NCBI RefSeq assembly: GCF_019578655.1
Contig: NC_063261.1
Span: 21,639,626 to 21,703,625, forward strand
DNA from: Ricinus communis
Taxonomy: Eukaryota > Streptophyta > Magnoliopsida > Malpighiales > Euphorbiaceae
DNA: 64,000 nucleotides
Reading direction: 5' to 3'
This document shows, piece by piece, positions 1 through 12,677 of the stretch (position 1 is its first letter; the number at the start of each line of letters is the position of its first letter). Under the pieces are notes generated by a model, which saw only the letters and a list, made by a program, of their open reading frames with translations, was not told where the DNA came from and did not search any database. The translations under genes and the position numbers were made by a program.

Positions 1-2310
1 GTGCTAAACGAAAGAAAGTCACTATTCAAGAGCCTGCTTCAAATATCTCGGTGAAGATATTTTTTTGAAAAAAAAATTATATTACTTTTTTATTTTAGTT
101 TTTGCTTATTATTTCGGTTTCAGTTAGGTATATATTTAGTAGTTTTGGTATTTGTTGTGTTTTTGGCAGATTTGTTATTTATTTGACAATGATTTTTATG
201 TTTTTGTTCTTTGTTTCTTATATACATCTTATGTGTTTGATGAAATGTTTCAACCAGATCAAATATGTTTTTTTCTTAATCTGTTTTTCTTTTAAAATTT
301 ATTTATTTTTATTTAGTTTTTATATGATTTTTCTACTTTAATTTTTAGTTATTATATTATTTTTATTTTTTGTTATATGTTTTATTTTTGTGTTTGCTTT
401 ATTTCAAATAAAATCATTTTTCTATTCTTTTATGCAATAACAGTACTGTAATTGTCCTTTGTTGTGTTAGTATGATTGTTAGGATTGTTTATTATATTGT
501 TTTCATTTGTGATCTTATTTTTATAGTTGATGAAAAACAAAGCTGTATACGAGCCCTTGTTGATATCTTTCTATTATTCTCTTAATGTTTCTTTAGTATA
601 CTCTTTTTATATGTTTGTTATATTTTAAGTATATGTTTTATATGTTTAGTTTTACTATTAGAATCATTTTTATTTATTTTATTTTTTCTGTATTTTTGTT
701 CTACAGTTTTTGATTAAACCTGAAGATCATTTCTGTGCAAAAATAGGCAGTCATATTGGTGAAGAAGTTATTGGTCAATTGAAATCTAAACTTATGAAAA
801 AACAATTAGAGTTGTTTGGTAATACTTGTTTTGGTCATTTTCTTCAAATGCCGAAGTTTAAGTTTCAACCACAATTTGTTCACTATTTGTTGTTGAGAGA
901 GATGTATCAAGAAGTTGATAATGAGTTATGGATTTACATCAAAGGTATTAAATTGAAGTTTGATATTGAAGAGTTTGCAATCATTATTGGTTTGAATTGT
1001 ATTGACGAGTGCAATAAGCTTAGTTTTTCTAGAGGTTAGAATACTATTATTGAGAAATATTTTACTGGTGTTAAAAAAATTAATAAATAATCAGTTGAAG
1101 AGTGTCTTTTGTCAAAAAGGTGGGATTGTGACAAAGATGCAGTGAAAATTGCTATTCTATACTTTGTTAATATGTTTTCTTGACTTCTCCTAAAGATAAA
1201 TTGGTTCACAAGTCTCTTTTTGATATAATTAATAGTGGAAAGGTGAATGATTATCCTTGGGGTAAAGAAGTATTTGATATCACTATTGATTCTTTAAAGA
1301 ATAAGGTTCTTGCTAAAGTTATTACAAAAGGCAATACTTTCTATCATTTGATTGACTTTTCTCTTGTATTACAAGTTTGGTTTTATAAATATTGCTCGTA
1401 TATTATCAAAAAGCTTGTTGTTCTTACAAATGGTGATGTTCCTCATATTCTGAATTGGAGTTCATCTTCAACTCCTTCTTTCAAGTTTCTTAAAAATAGT
1501 ATATTTGGTGATTCTACTAGAAAGGTAATTTTTTTTATTTTTTTCCTATATTTTATATTATTATTTTTTGTTGGCTTGAATTTTTTTTTATTTCTTTAAT
1601 AGTTGAAATTGAAAAATATTTCTCCTATTGTTGAGGAAAGACAAAAGCTGAATTTGAATGAGTTTATTAAGAAAGGAGAAGATATATGTGTTGATGATGA
1701 CGATGATGATTTGGAGTCTCATCGACCTCGTCCTAAAGATTTTGCAGCTTCTACCTCAAAGCAACCTAGCAATATTAGGTTTGATGTTGATGGCTCTATT
1801 GTGAATAAGCAACTGAAATTTGTATCTTTTAGAAAGAAGAAACTAATTGTTAAATTTTCTGAATTGAAGATTTTCTTGAAAGAGAAGTTCTATAAGGTTT
1901 TTGATGTCTTATCTTCTCTTAAAATAAAGTTTCAAAATGATCGTTCAAGATTTGCTAATTCTGATTTTGGAGATAAAAATTCTCTGTAAATATATTATAT
2001 ACTTATTTTATACTTAATATAACTTCTTTATATTTAATATATATTTTTTACTGTTTGTACAGTTTTGCTATAAGATGATAAAGATGATTGTGAAAAAGAT
2101 GATGATGAAGATGATAAAGATGATTGTGAAAAAGATGGTGATGATGATGATAGCCCTGATGAGGATAGGAATAATGTAGGTGATTCTTATGATGGCGGAG
2201 ATGGTAAAGATGTTCAAATGGACAGTGATGGTAGTGATAAAAGAAATATTGATGATGATGAAGTTGAGAAAAATCGGACTGATGACCAAATAATGATGAT
2301 AAAAATGTAT
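1..2310 (+). pseudogene. Broken DUF1985-type transposon-associated ORF (5' end outside window)
   Basis: The segment around 840-1010 encodes a stretch with FGHFLQMPKFKFQP, then HYLLLREM, then FDIEEFAIIIGLNC, which is the pattern of the plant DUF1985 domain. This domain typically occurs in proteins carried by Ulp1-protease-bearing Mutator-like elements. A second piece (about 1180-1524) continues the family pattern with DYPWGKEVF and LVLQVWFYKYCS. Plausible exons are 1-50, 706-1524, 1603-1985 and 2063 to about 2300, with GT-AG borders, for example CTACAG before 706 and AAAG/GTAATT at 1524. The reading is interrupted by in-frame stops near 1037 and 1088 and a frame change near 1180. The last part is a run of Asp/Lys/Glu codons from GATGAT-type repeats (about 2071-2290). 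No Ulp1 catalytic region or transposase is visible. I infer a decayed fragment of a mobile element. Terminal inverted repeats were not found, so its limits are open. Confidence 0.7.
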
Positions 2311-3047
2311 TTTAATTTTGTTGCTTTTTATATTTTTATTTTTATTTTACTCTTTATTAATATTTTGTATAGTTATTTATTTTATATTCTTTTTACTCTA
2401 TAATGATAAAATCTATAAAAACTCTAATAAAATAAGCTTCACATTCTTCATGATAATTGAGATTTTTTGTAAGAATGAGAACAAATCTTTTTATTTTTTA
2501 TTTTGTTGCAAGAGATACTCTATTCCAGTTTGAAGATTGATAGAAAACTAATGTGATTTTGAATAGTTCTGTCTATTCGTGTTTTTTGAATAGCTTTCTT
2601 AAAACTTTTGATAGAGATTTTTGAAAAAAAAAAAAAGAGATTTGTTGAAGTTTTTGGAAAAGATTTGCTTTCTATATAAAGTACCGTATAAATGATATTT
2701 TGAAAACTTTATATAATATTTTTGAAAGATTTGTATTCCTACCATATCAATTATATTTCCTGTCATTTTCACATTGTTTCTGGAATTTTTTCAAAAGTGC
2801 AGGTAGTTTTCAATTTCCCCAACTAGGTCCATACAAAAGCCTGTAATCCAAATCCATAGACAAAGTTGAGCCCATCTCTCTTTTCTCACAAGAAACCAAA
2901 CATGTATCATATGTAATGTGCTCTGTGTCTAATGTCTATCTTGTTCCTCTGCTGCAGTTTACAATACCCTCCACATAAATCCACCCAAAAGGAAACAACA
3001 GAAGACACCAACCAATCCAAACTCCAAAATTGATTTCCAAAGGGCCA
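2311..3047. other. Intergenic, upstream region of UGP3
   Basis: No gene is seen. The stretch has poly-A/T runs (for example an A-run near 2626) and becomes less AT-rich towards the UGP3 core promoter. Confidence 0.6.
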
Positions 3048-3054
3048 TATAAAG
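3048..3054 (+). promoter_or_regulatory. Putative TATA box of UGP3
   Basis: TATAAAG lies 140 bases before the UGP3 start codon. A transcription start about 30 bases downstream, near 3080, would give a leader of a little over 100 bases. This is inferred from spacing alone. Confidence 0.5.
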
Positions 3055-3089
3055 ATGAGGTCTTTTTGGATTTTGGACACACAAAGTAT

Positions 3090-3140
3090 ATGCCCCTGGC
3101 ATCTCCTTCTTATCCCCTTTCCTTTCCTCTCCCCTTTTAA
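3090..3140 (+). promoter_or_regulatory. Possible upstream ORF in UGP3 leader
   Basis: An ATG at 3090 opens a 16-codon frame rich in Pro, Ser, Leu and Phe that ends at TAA 3138-3140, before the UGP3 ATG at 3194. It is in the mRNA only if transcription starts near 3080, as the TATA position suggests. No conservation test was possible. Confidence 0.35.
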
Positions 3141-3193
3141 AAGACAAAAACAAACACATTTCTCATTTTTGTGTTTAGCTTATTATAGCTATC

Positions 3194-6100
3194 ATGGCTA
3201 TGGCTAACACTGCTCCTCCAACAAATACCTTTTATTTCCTTCATCATAAAACCAGCACCATCACCACTGCATTCCTCTCCACTCCCACTTCCAAAACGCT
3301 CCCTTTCACCTTCTTTAGTAGTAAACCTCCTCTTCTGCTTTCTTCTTCTTCTTCTTCGCCACGTTCTTCTTTCCATATCACGCGCGTAACCACCGTTCCA
3401 CTAGACTACGCGCCACCTGCTCCTGACTCTGATAATAATAACAATAGTAATAATGATAATGACATTAGCAGTTTCCATCAAGAAATTTCCCGCCTTAAAT
3501 CACTCCGGTCAAACCTCGTTGACTCGAAATCGTTTAACCAAAAGCTATCAGTTCTTGATTCTGACTCGCGAGTTGTTTCCTTCTTCAATTCGCATCATAA
3601 AAACAGAGTTTCTAGAGTTTTTAACTCTCTTAATGTAGGCTTTCATGAGTTATATTTGCTCAAGTGTTTAGTTGCTGCTGGTCAACAGCATGTAATTAGT
3701 TTAGGGATTGAGTTCAGTGAGATGGAGACAGCTAGGAGTACGCTCAAAAGTGCATTTTATGCATTAGTGGATATGATTGAGAGGTTTGATTTTGGTAATG
3801 GTTTGCATAAGAGTAACAATTTGGACTTGAAAGAAGAGGAATTTGAGGATTTGAGAAAGTTATTAAAAACTTTGGATGAGATTGAACGGTTTTATGATTG
3901 CATTGGAGGTATCATTGGGTGAGTGATTTCTTGTTTTCTATACAATTTTGTTAATTTAAAAACGTTGATTGTTTTAATTGGTAAAATTCGCAGTTACGCT
4001 TTTCTTTTGTTCAAATGTCACTTGTTTTTGTGGTTTTGTTGGATGGAAAATTTGGCATAGTAATAATCTAATAAAGTCGCGACTTTGTATTTAGCAATGT
4101 CTAAGAATGCTTATTCGGGGATTCTTATAGCTCTTATACCAAATGTCATCGTATTATATTATTAGCTATATTACGGACAAGGCTACTTCGTAATGTCCGT
4201 AAACTGGAAGTTTTCCACTTACGAGAATGATTATTTGCAAATATTTTTCATTTGTCAGGTAACTACTGAAACTTTTATGAAAGCTTGATGTTGATTAATC
4301 AGTTTCATTTGAAAGATCTCTAGGTCTTGTGGCACATTAACGCCCTCTGATTTTTGGATTTAGGTTGCATTTGTTGGTGGTTATATTTTGAAATTGTTGG
4401 TCGGGGTGGAAAATAAAGATGGAGGATTTCTGTTTGAGCTTATAAAGTTACTTTAGCTCTTATTTACATGCCTTTTTCTCTATTTTATCTTCTCAACTCT
4501 CAAGTAATTTGTTTTAATCCATTCATTCAAACTCCATAATATGGGTTTTTGAAGTTTATGATATATGAACATTTTAAGTGGCATACTCGTCGCAGATATC
4601 AGATAATGGTGCTGGAGCTTCTTGCCCAGTCAACTTCTGACAAGCAAACTACGAATTGGTCCCGACATATACAAGAATCAATGGAATGCCAGTTCTTAGA
4701 AATTCATACACCTAATGTTGTTGACCTTTCAGAAAATGCTGAATATGCATGTCAAGCAGCTCTATGGGGAGTTGAGGTCAGTTCCTAAAAGTTATCATCT
4801 ATTAATACATGACACATGCTTAAGTTGATGTAGAATAATAAGATCTTATCCTTTTAGGGTTTGCCAGATTTAGGAGAAATCTATCCTCTGGGCGGTTCTG
4901 CAGACCGGCTTGGTTTGGTTGATCCAGACACAGGTGAATGTCTTCCTGCTGCTATGCTTCCTTATTGTGGACGGACTTTATTGGAAGGTCTTGTAAGAGA
5001 TCTTCAGGTATGACATCTCTAATTCATGAATTATGGACATATTTGTTCTTAATCTTTGTTAAAGAGAAAAGCTAGCGTATGGAACTGATGTTAATTGCAT
5101 GTTGTTATAATGAAATCTATTTTCAATTTTGTGATTGCAAGGCTAGGGAATTTTTGTACTTCAAGTTGTATGGAAAACAGAGTATCACCCCTGTTGCAAT
5201 CATGACAAGTTCTGCTAAGAATAATCATAAGCATATTACTTCTCTTTGTGAAAGACTTTGTTGGTTTGGAAGAGGTCGATCCAGTTTCAAACTTTTTGAG
5301 CAGGTTTTAATGATGATATATTATGTGCTTGCTTCTAATAATGTTTATTAGTTACTCTTAATTTCCTTAAGGACAAAATTTATTAATTGGCAGCCGCTTG
5401 TTCCTGCTGTTGATGCGGAGGATGGACAATGGTTGATCACAAAACCATTTGCACCTGTTTCCAAGCCTGGTGGACATGGTGTTATTTGGAAGCTTGCTTC
5501 TGACAAAGGTGTCTTTGAATGGTTTTATGCACATGGAAGAAAAGGTGCAACTGTTCGACAAGTGAGGTTAGCTACATTTAGCACCTTGAATTCCTCTTAT
5601 CTTTTAGATTGTGGTGTCAAATGCTTATCTTTACATTGAACTGGACTCTGCAGTAATGTTGTGGCTGCTACAGACCTGACCCTTTTGGCATTGGCAGGGA
5701 TTGGTTTACGCCATGGGAAGGTAGTTTCAGATTTAACATTCAATTTTTTATTTTTCTAATTTGAGTTGATCTGGTTGCTCTCTGCCTCTCTCCCACCATC
5801 TATGGACGTGCACGGAATTGATACTGATAAAATGGCATCTTGGGATAGTAATATTATTAGGAAACTTTAAATTAAGGGATCCAATATTGTTTTTAAATAT
5901 AGCTTCACTCCATTTCTTTGCAGCAATGTCAAATATTTCGTCTTTATGTGGTTCAGATGCTCAAAGTAGAAAGAACAAGAATTTAATTTTTTTAAAAACA
6001 TTGTTGGTGCTTATGCAAGTTGGCTATATTTAACGCAGCCTAATGGATTGGGGTGGTTGTATCTCATGTTATCGTTGATTAAGAATTTTATTAATTTTGT

Positions 6101-9100
6101 GGAAAAAAATCACCTCTTGTTTTATAAAGACTCCATGAACCCTAAATCTGTTTCAGCTTTTCTAACTCATTATGATAATTCTAGATGTGACAGTATTATA
6201 ATTGTAAATGCCACAGAAACTGGGCTTTGCATCTTGTAAGCGTAACTCAGGGGCTACAGAAGGGATTAATGTCCTTGTTGAGAAGAAGACTCTTGATGGA
6301 AAGTGGGCTTATGGTGTGTCATGCATTGAGTACACAGAGTTTGAGAAGTTCGGAATCCCAAGTGGATCTTGTTCTTCTAACAGGTAAAAATTCATTTTTA
6401 TAACTGAAGTTTTTATTTTGAAGTTATTCGTGTTTTAAATTGAACATGGGCTACATACATTTGGATCTCAATGAATATTTGATTTCCCTTATGCACATGT
6501 TTGTAAGCGGGAAAGCAGCACAAAATTGATATTGGTAACTCTAACATGTTACATTAGTTGCTATTACATATAATAGACTTAAATTCTGGCCTTGCGATTT
6601 TCCTTTACAATGATACATTACTTGGAGGACAGAATATTATATAAAGCGCTTGAAGGAATCTCAACGTTTTTCCCTTAAAATTGTAAGTTCTACTAGTATG
6701 GGGTCTATATTAATGGTTAGGGCATCTCTTTTTAGCTTGTATTATGAATGAATTATTGATGTGTATCTAACATTTTCTTTTCTCCATTAGTGTGTCTTCA
6801 TTTTACCTTCGCTAATATGCCTATATAACTAGGTAGTCAGTACATCTTGCTTTTCACTCCATTATATATATGCATATATCAAGCTGAAAGTTCCAGTAGT
6901 GTACCATATCAACATTTTTCTTCTCTTGTGCAGTTTGCAGGCTGAGTTCCCTGCCAATACAAATATTCTATATGTGGATTTATCATCAGTGGAGTCAATT
7001 GCATCAAGTAATTCTGAAAAAAGTTTACCGGGCATGGTACTCAATACAAAAAAGCCGGTCATGTATATGGATCATTTTGGGAACCGACACAGGTATATGA
7101 TTTTGCTCAAGTGGGATTTCATAATTGTTGTTCTGTACTTTTTATATGGGTGATGTCCTGCATAGGGGTATATCCTATGTTTTAAGTTTAGTAAAACAAA
7201 TGTTACTTGGATAATTCTCTGCATCTCAGCCTTATCTTCAGTATTTCTCTGTTTATTATATGCACAGTTGTGACTGGCAAGTAATTTTGATGTACAACTA
7301 AAAAATCGTCATGCTTTGACTTTCAGCTTTAAGTATAGATGTTTGACTTTGTGGGCATATACATTGTGGAAAAGGAGGAAACATAGGGGAAATTATCTAT
7401 GTAGGTACATAGTGTTAGGTATTTTATTTAAAAGCATTAATACAACAGGATTTTGGCAATTTGGATAGCCAAGCCTAGATCTAAGTATTGAGGACTTTTG
7501 TTTTCTCTAGCTTAAAGGTGATGTTCATTATCTACAAATTTGATATGGTGCTGGCACATACGCTTATATACATGTATATGTATTGTGGGCCAGGAGAGGG
7601 GAGAGCAGGACAGAGGAGTTGTTTTGACTTAACTGTATATTGATAAGGGTTACCATCTATCATGAGTTCATTTTTCTTTCAATATTCTGTTACTCCAGTA
7701 GATTGCATAAATGTATTTATGCTGATCAAGTATCTATTTAACTTGCAGCATCTCTGGTGGCCGGCTGGAATGCACAATGCAAAATATTGCAGATAATTTT
7801 TTAAATACCTATTTCTCCAGATGTTACCAGGGCGTTGAAGGTATAGCATTGTATTTTTTGCAACATGTTTATTTCATGTGACATTTATCATGTTGTTAAA
7901 ATATGCTTGGCGATTTGTCTACAGATAATCTGGATACTTTTATTGTGTATAATGAACGAAGAAGGGTTACATCATCTGCTAAGAAGAAGAGACGACATGG
8001 AGACAATTCTTTGCACCAGGTAATATTTTTGTGTGATTGCAGTATCCTTATGTCAGTGGAAGCAACACAATCCAATATGGGTTCTTTTCTGTTTCTTGTT
8101 TTCAAATATTATATCTTAATTGTATCTTATTTCTCCATGGCTGTCAACATCTTTTTCTGAGTTTATAGTATTATTTTAATGTTGGTAAGATGATTCCTAT
8201 TCTGAAATTGTTTACAAGGAGGGTGTACAGATCTCTGCAAGTTTTTAAATATCCTAGTCAAGTTCAATAGAACCAAAACTTCTCTCATACTTAATATTGA
8301 GTGATTAGATATGCATTTTGAAAAGAATTTCTTTGCCTCGAGCATGATCTCTCTCTCTTTCCCCCTTCTCTTTACTCGTATAGCTCACAATAAATCTGGG
8401 AACTGCCAAACTTTACTAATTTCTTCCTTTACTCGTTTATTTTACCATCAGAACCCTAAGTCCATTTCTTTTGCTATCCTATCCTTTTCCTTATATTGAA
8501 CATCCAAACAACTTTTAATCTCTTTATTACGTAGCTGTGTCCCAGGAAACTCCATCCAGATTTTCATCCCACGCACTTGTCAAAAACTTAAATCATCAGG
8601 ACTTTGGAAGAACCTTTTTTTGGCTGCTGCAAGAAAATTCCAACAACTAGAACCTGCAATCTTATTGCCAGATCTTTCTTTTACTCTCAGGGCCCAAAAC
8701 ATCAGTACAATCACCCATAGATCAAGTTTCATATACTGGTTTCTCAAGTTTGTGCTACATTAGGTTGTCTGTTTGGATATCCTTGGTTCCATGAATGGAT
8801 TATTGTTGCATGTTTCAGTGGGTTTTGATTTTAATATTTAAATTGAGGATGGGATTCAGAATTGAAGACACCAAATTTCTGTTTAGGATTAAACTTGCAA
8901 GAGCGTCCATAATTTCGGCAATGGGACTTGTATTGCAACTTAACGTCAAGTTACAACTACGCTTACTAATTGTCTCGTATCATAGTTATTCTCCAATTAA
9001 TTATTTTATTTCAAGTTTGGACTCATGTGCAGACCCCAGATGGTTCACTGCTGGATATCTTGCGGAATGCCTGTGATCTTCTTTCCCATTGTGATATTGA

Positions 9101-11911
9101 ACTTCCAGAGGTATTTGGTTTAGTCCCATGTAGTATTAGCTTTCAAATGTCACTGTTAAATTGAGGTCAATATTCATGTTCTCTATCAATATTGCTGATG
9201 TTATTCATCACATTCATTTGCAAGCCTTGCAATATCTAATTACCTTTGAAGTCATACACTAATGGTTTCAATATATTATTCTCAGATTGAAGGTAACAAC
9301 AGATATGTTGATTCTGGACCTCCATTTCTAATCTTTCTGCATCCTGCTCTTGGCCCACTTTGGGAGGTCACAAGACAAAAGGTAAGCCTATTATGGCTGG
9401 TTCTGTATTCCATAGTTTTATTCTGTACAAATTAGTCTTCAGTTACATTTCCAACATATAGTCCATCTTTAACAGTTAGTAGGCTTATTTAAACTTCCTT
9501 GGAGGCAGTTTGGCCTCTAGTCATTCAGTATACCGAGTTTCTTTCTCATGCATTTCTTGTAGCTGAATAGAAACTCCTCTTTTTCAAGGCAAATCCCTCT
9601 CCACCAAATTCTAATTAGAATTTTTCTGCTTCTTAGTTTAGTGGAGGGTCCATTTCCAGAGGCTCTGAGCTACAGGTTGAGGTTGCAGAGTTCTTGTGGA
9701 GGAACGTTGAGGTTATAATTTTTAAAATGATAGTCAATTTAGGCATGCAAATTGTTGCTCTTCTGTACTTATATTGTTTCCTTTTTGCAGCTTGATGGGA
9801 GCTTAATTGTTATTGCTGAAAATGCCATGGGGTCAACCAGGATCCATTCAAATGGTGAGCCCATATTGCAGTATGGGCACAGGTGTGAAATGATTGTGTG
9901 CATTGTTTCACATTGTTGAATATGTGATAATAAAATTGATTTGTCCTGATATCAGTTTGTTTGTCTAGGTGTGGAAGATGTAAACTGCAAAATATCAAAG
10001 TTCTTAATCAAGGGATAAACTGGAGTTCTGGAGAAAATGTGTACTGGAAACACAATGTACAGCGGTTCGAGGCATTTAAAATTATTCTGCATGGAAATGC
10101 AGAATTTGAGGCTAGCAACGTTACCATAGAGGTCAGATTGACAAACCAAACATCTATTCTACACAGGTTAAATTGATTGTTTCAAATTTTATGAAAAGGA
10201 TATTATCTTGATAGCCAGGAAGCATTACATGCTAGGAACTAGGACTACTAGTAGATCTCCAGCTTTTAAGTTTTATTTAATGAAACCAATTAGTTAGTTT
10301 CTTTTTTTTCAAGTAACAACCATCTTCATTCACACATACATAGCTCTAGCAGCTGATGGCTGCAGTTCTCTAGCATTCTAGCATCAATTCACCAAAAGGG
10401 TTGTCTAAGTGGAATTTGGTTCTTAAAGGAATCAGTTGATCGACCATGAACCTTCCTCCTTATTCTGAAATTAATTGCTAACTTTGGGCTGGTTAGTCTT
10501 ATCACTTGCTACTCTTGTTTTGCTTTATTTTCCTCTTTTTTATGTGTCAGGGAAATCAAGTATTTGAAGTTCCAGATGGCTACAAAATGAAGATCACATC
10601 AGGATATTCAGGTTTGTATACCAAATCTTTGTTACATTAGTTCCTAGCAACAACCTTTTGTGCCATTTAATGTACACACCAAAACATAAATATGTGCATG
10701 TGCGAACAGATGTATCATGTGTGTATGTTACTAGGGCTGTGCAATAGATTATTTGGTCAATACAGTCCAAAATTTTGGAATGAAGATAGCCAAAGTTAGT
10801 TTATTTACCGACCAAACTGGACCATTTTATTTACCAACCAAACTGAACCAAATTTCAACCAAACCAAGAAACTACTGAACCGAAAGAAAAACATAAGTTC
10901 CTTGGTTAATTTGGTATTTCTGAAATTTGCAATATCTCCAGAAATTTTGAGAGAAGATTGAGAATCAAACATGAAGTTATTAAACAAATGTTACTTCTCA
11001 AATTATGAACATAAGATTTTAGTCCCTACTTCCTAATTATCACTAACACAAAAGAAAAACAAAGATCCAAAAACACTAAAAGCATCTGGAATAAAATTAC
11101 CAGTTTTACATCAAGTCCCAATATAATCAACTAGAATAACCTGCGAAATGTTCTTCTTTGCCGATTACCTTTGAAATATTCCTTTAACTTGGTTGAAATT
11201 ACAATTAACTTTGAAATCTTCCTTTAACTTGGTTGAAATTACAGATAAAAAAATATTTACTCTTATCTTGCCCATGCTTTGCTTTAAAATCTTAAAGATA
11301 AGATAGAAAAGCTATTAGATGGATGAGCTGGTAGTATCAAGAAGAATTTGTAAACTGTAGATGAAGAGAAAATTTAAAGAGAAGTAGAAAAGGTGGGTGG
11401 AGAGACTTTTTAGTTTTGTTTAGAAAGTCCCAAAGGAATAAGGAAACAAGAAAGCTGATTCCCTTACCCCTCCAGTGTAAGAAACAATCTGTTAATTCGG
11501 CCTAATCCATTTTCAATTCTGAAAAAGGAAACTGAAATTGAAAACCAGTAATTTAAGAAAATAAGGAACCAAACTTACCCGGACCTAAATGTGAAAAGTT
11601 GAATCAAATTTAACCTAATTTCATCAGTTTTTGTTTGTTCTTCAATTTAAAATGAATAATGCTGGCCCTAATATGTTAAGTTTATGAGCACAAATGTAAT
11701 GGTTATTTTTAATACCTCGTCTGGTATCTGTGAATGCATCCTAGATAACAAGCTGAATGAAACTTTATTCTCAACTCTGCATTCTTTTCTTCAAACAGGC
11801 TTGGATGTCCAGCTTAACACCATAGAACCGATTATGATGGATTCCGGAAGCTGGTTCTGGAACTACAAGCTAAACGGCACACACATTCTGTTGGAGTTGG
11901 TGGAGTTGTAA
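3194..11911 (+). CDS. UGP3: Plastid UDP-glucose pyrophosphorylase 3, 17 exons
   Basis: UGP3 makes UDP-glucose from UTP and glucose 1-phosphate in chloroplasts, the first committed supply step for the sulfolipid SQDG upstream of SQD1. I read these exons: 3194-3918, 4596-4776, 4858-5007, 5142-5303, 5394-5566, 5654-5720, 6217-6383, 6934-7092, 7749-7840, 7925-8019, 9033-9110, 9286-9381, 9637-9711, 9791-9882, 9969-10131, 10551-10611 and 11799-11911. All have GT-AG borders and compatible phases. They sum to 2649 bases, or 882 residues plus stop, close to the length I recall for Arabidopsis UGP3. The first 75 residues are rich in Ser/Thr/Pro and poor in acidic residues, as in a chloroplast transit peptide. 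A glycine-rich [10 protein letters not shown] segment near residue 312 sits where a pyrophosphorylase nucleotide-binding loop is expected. Intron 16 (10612-11798) carries a hAT-like insertion. No stop or frame break is seen, so the gene looks functional. Exon 1 is the least conserved part. Confidence 0.92.
10731..11671. mobile_element. Non-autonomous hAT-like element in UGP3 intron 16
   Basis: The left end reads CTAGGGCTGTGCA and the right end reads TGCTGGCCCTAA, giving imperfect inverted ends around TAGGGC. They are flanked by the direct repeat TATGTTA at 10724-10730 and 11672-11678, close to the 8-bp target duplication expected of hAT elements. The left arm has repeated ACCAAACC/AACCGAA-type motifs, common in the subterminal parts of plant hAT elements. 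A 40-bp tandem duplication (about 11168-11245) lies inside. There is no transposase ORF. The insertion lies wholly within the intron and leaves splice sites intact. Confidence 0.7.
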
Positions 11912-12168
11912 TACATATATACCTTTAACATTGTTATGTGAATCATTGTTCACAATTTGCACCCGGAGCTCATGTTTGCATTATGATTGGTTGTAACATA
12001 AGTTAAGCCATATATATCTAGAAATGTTTTTTTTTTTTTTTGTACAAATATGTTAAGTTAGAGCCTTGTAAAATCTCTATGATCCCGGCTAGCTCGTATA
12101 ATTTTTTTTCCTTCTGGTTGGAGCTATCAATGTAAATCCAGTATAGGAACACTGTAAACGGTTGAAGC

Positions 12169-12174
12169 AATAAA
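12169..12174 (+). terminator. Putative polyadenylation signal of UGP3
   Basis: AATAAA lies 258 bases after the UGP3 stop codon, followed by a T-rich stretch. It is the only canonical signal I saw in the 3' flank. Confidence 0.45.
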
Positions 12175-12677
12175 AATTATGCATTTCCTTTTGTTCCTGA
12201 AGTTCTTTCATTTTTATTTTCTTATTAGTATTGCAGAGACAAATTTCTGGGTGGTCTGAATTTTATCGACCGTGAACAACCCCGAATAAAGAACATGAAC
12301 TGTGAGGGTGTTTGAGGCAAAACAGTATGAACTGTGAGGGTGTTTGAGGCAAAACAGTTTACCGAACATCCAAGCAGTCTAAAGCCATATATTGGATCCT
12401 GACCTGATGATTACTAATAGGGATTGCTGCTTTTGATTTGGTTTCAGGTTTGTTCATTTCAGGGTTTTGTTCTGAAAGACATGAAGCACCAAAACTCTGA
12501 TTTAAAGCATCTTATTTGTCTAACTGCAAAGCTGCTCATGTACAAGATGACTTCAGGACATCCCAAAAAATGTAAATTATGAGCTTAAATTACATATCAA
12601 CAATCGAACACAAGTATCATTTTTATGATTTCCACAAATGTGCACTTGCCCCTTTTGGGATTTTTCCTGCTCTCCTG
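12175..12677. repeat. Convergent 3' spacer with a 32-bp tandem duplication
   Basis: This is the spacer between the convergent UGP3 and U-box genes and should hold both 3' untranslated ends. It contains two identical 32-bp copies (12295-12326 and 12327-12358) starting ATGAACTGTGAGGGTG. Nothing else is recognised. Confidence 0.8.
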
